Below, piece by piece: positions 5,033 to 5,047 of a DNA stretch of 5,047 nt. The notes beneath the pieces are model-generated. The model was not told the DNA's origin. It saw nothing but the letters and a program-made list of their open reading frames with translations, and ran no database searches. Source of the stretch: an uncultured Clostridiaceae bacterium (GTDB taxonomy: Bacteria; Bacillota; Clostridia; Lachnospirales; Lachnospiraceae); the NCBI GenBank assembly GCA_947175805.1, contig CAMWOF010000209.1, positions 1 through 5,047 of the forward strand, in the 5' to 3' direction. A program made the position numbers and the translations under genes. Within the stretch, counting starts at the first letter, position 1. The number at the start of each line of letters is the position of its first letter.

Positions 5033-5047
5033 AAAGCACATTTACAG

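Noticed and set aside
4951..5047. A c-di-GMP riboswitch in the leader of the diguanylate cyclase
   Set aside because: The 97 nt available are AT-rich and contain no GEMM-like conserved core or paired stems that I can recognise.

Overview
The window looks like chromosomal DNA of a low-to-mid GC Firmicute, most likely a gut-type Clostridia/Lachnospiraceae relative. This rests on AGGAGG-type ribosome binding sites, sigma-A-like promoters with TG-extended -10 boxes, a Cache/GGDEF sensor of clostridial style and an Abi_2 gene. No 16S or marker gene is present, so the taxon is an inference.

Layout, left to right. The last codons of a + strand gene run off the left edge, followed by a strong intrinsic terminator (44-70). 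A minus-strand PLP-dependent class I/II aminotransferase follows (81-1268). Next is an accessory island (about 1379-2595) bounded by two near-identical 28-nt direct repeats. It holds, on the minus strand, a promoter (2508-2536), a short predicted structured RNA (about 2503-2431) ending in an intrinsic terminator, and an Abi_2/AbiF-like HEPN protein (1473-2414) with an R-x4-H motif. The toxin's Shine-Dalgarno begins one base after the terminator's T tract. Beyond the right-hand repeat, a + strand gene of unknown function (2652-3683) has its own promoter and RBS. It converges, with a 7-nt gap, on a minus-strand membrane-bound Cache-HAMP-GGDEF diguanylate cyclase (3691-4950).

The most interesting part is the island. 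One promoter makes a roughly 70-nt RNA, a terminator attenuates it, and the HEPN toxin ORF lies directly behind the terminator. This matches the layout of RNA-antitoxin/protein-toxin systems (type III-like) and what I recall being reported recently for AbiF-family HEPN toxins paired with a noncoding RNA. The flanking repeats suggest the RNA-toxin pair is a self-contained cassette inserted between the aminotransferase and the unknown gene. A 12-nt stretch of the RNA is perfectly complementary to the start of the neighbouring unknown gene's mRNA, which may be chance but is easy to test. The aminotransferase, the unknown gene and the cyclase show no clear functional link to the cassette. Intergenic stretches are all under 300 nt.
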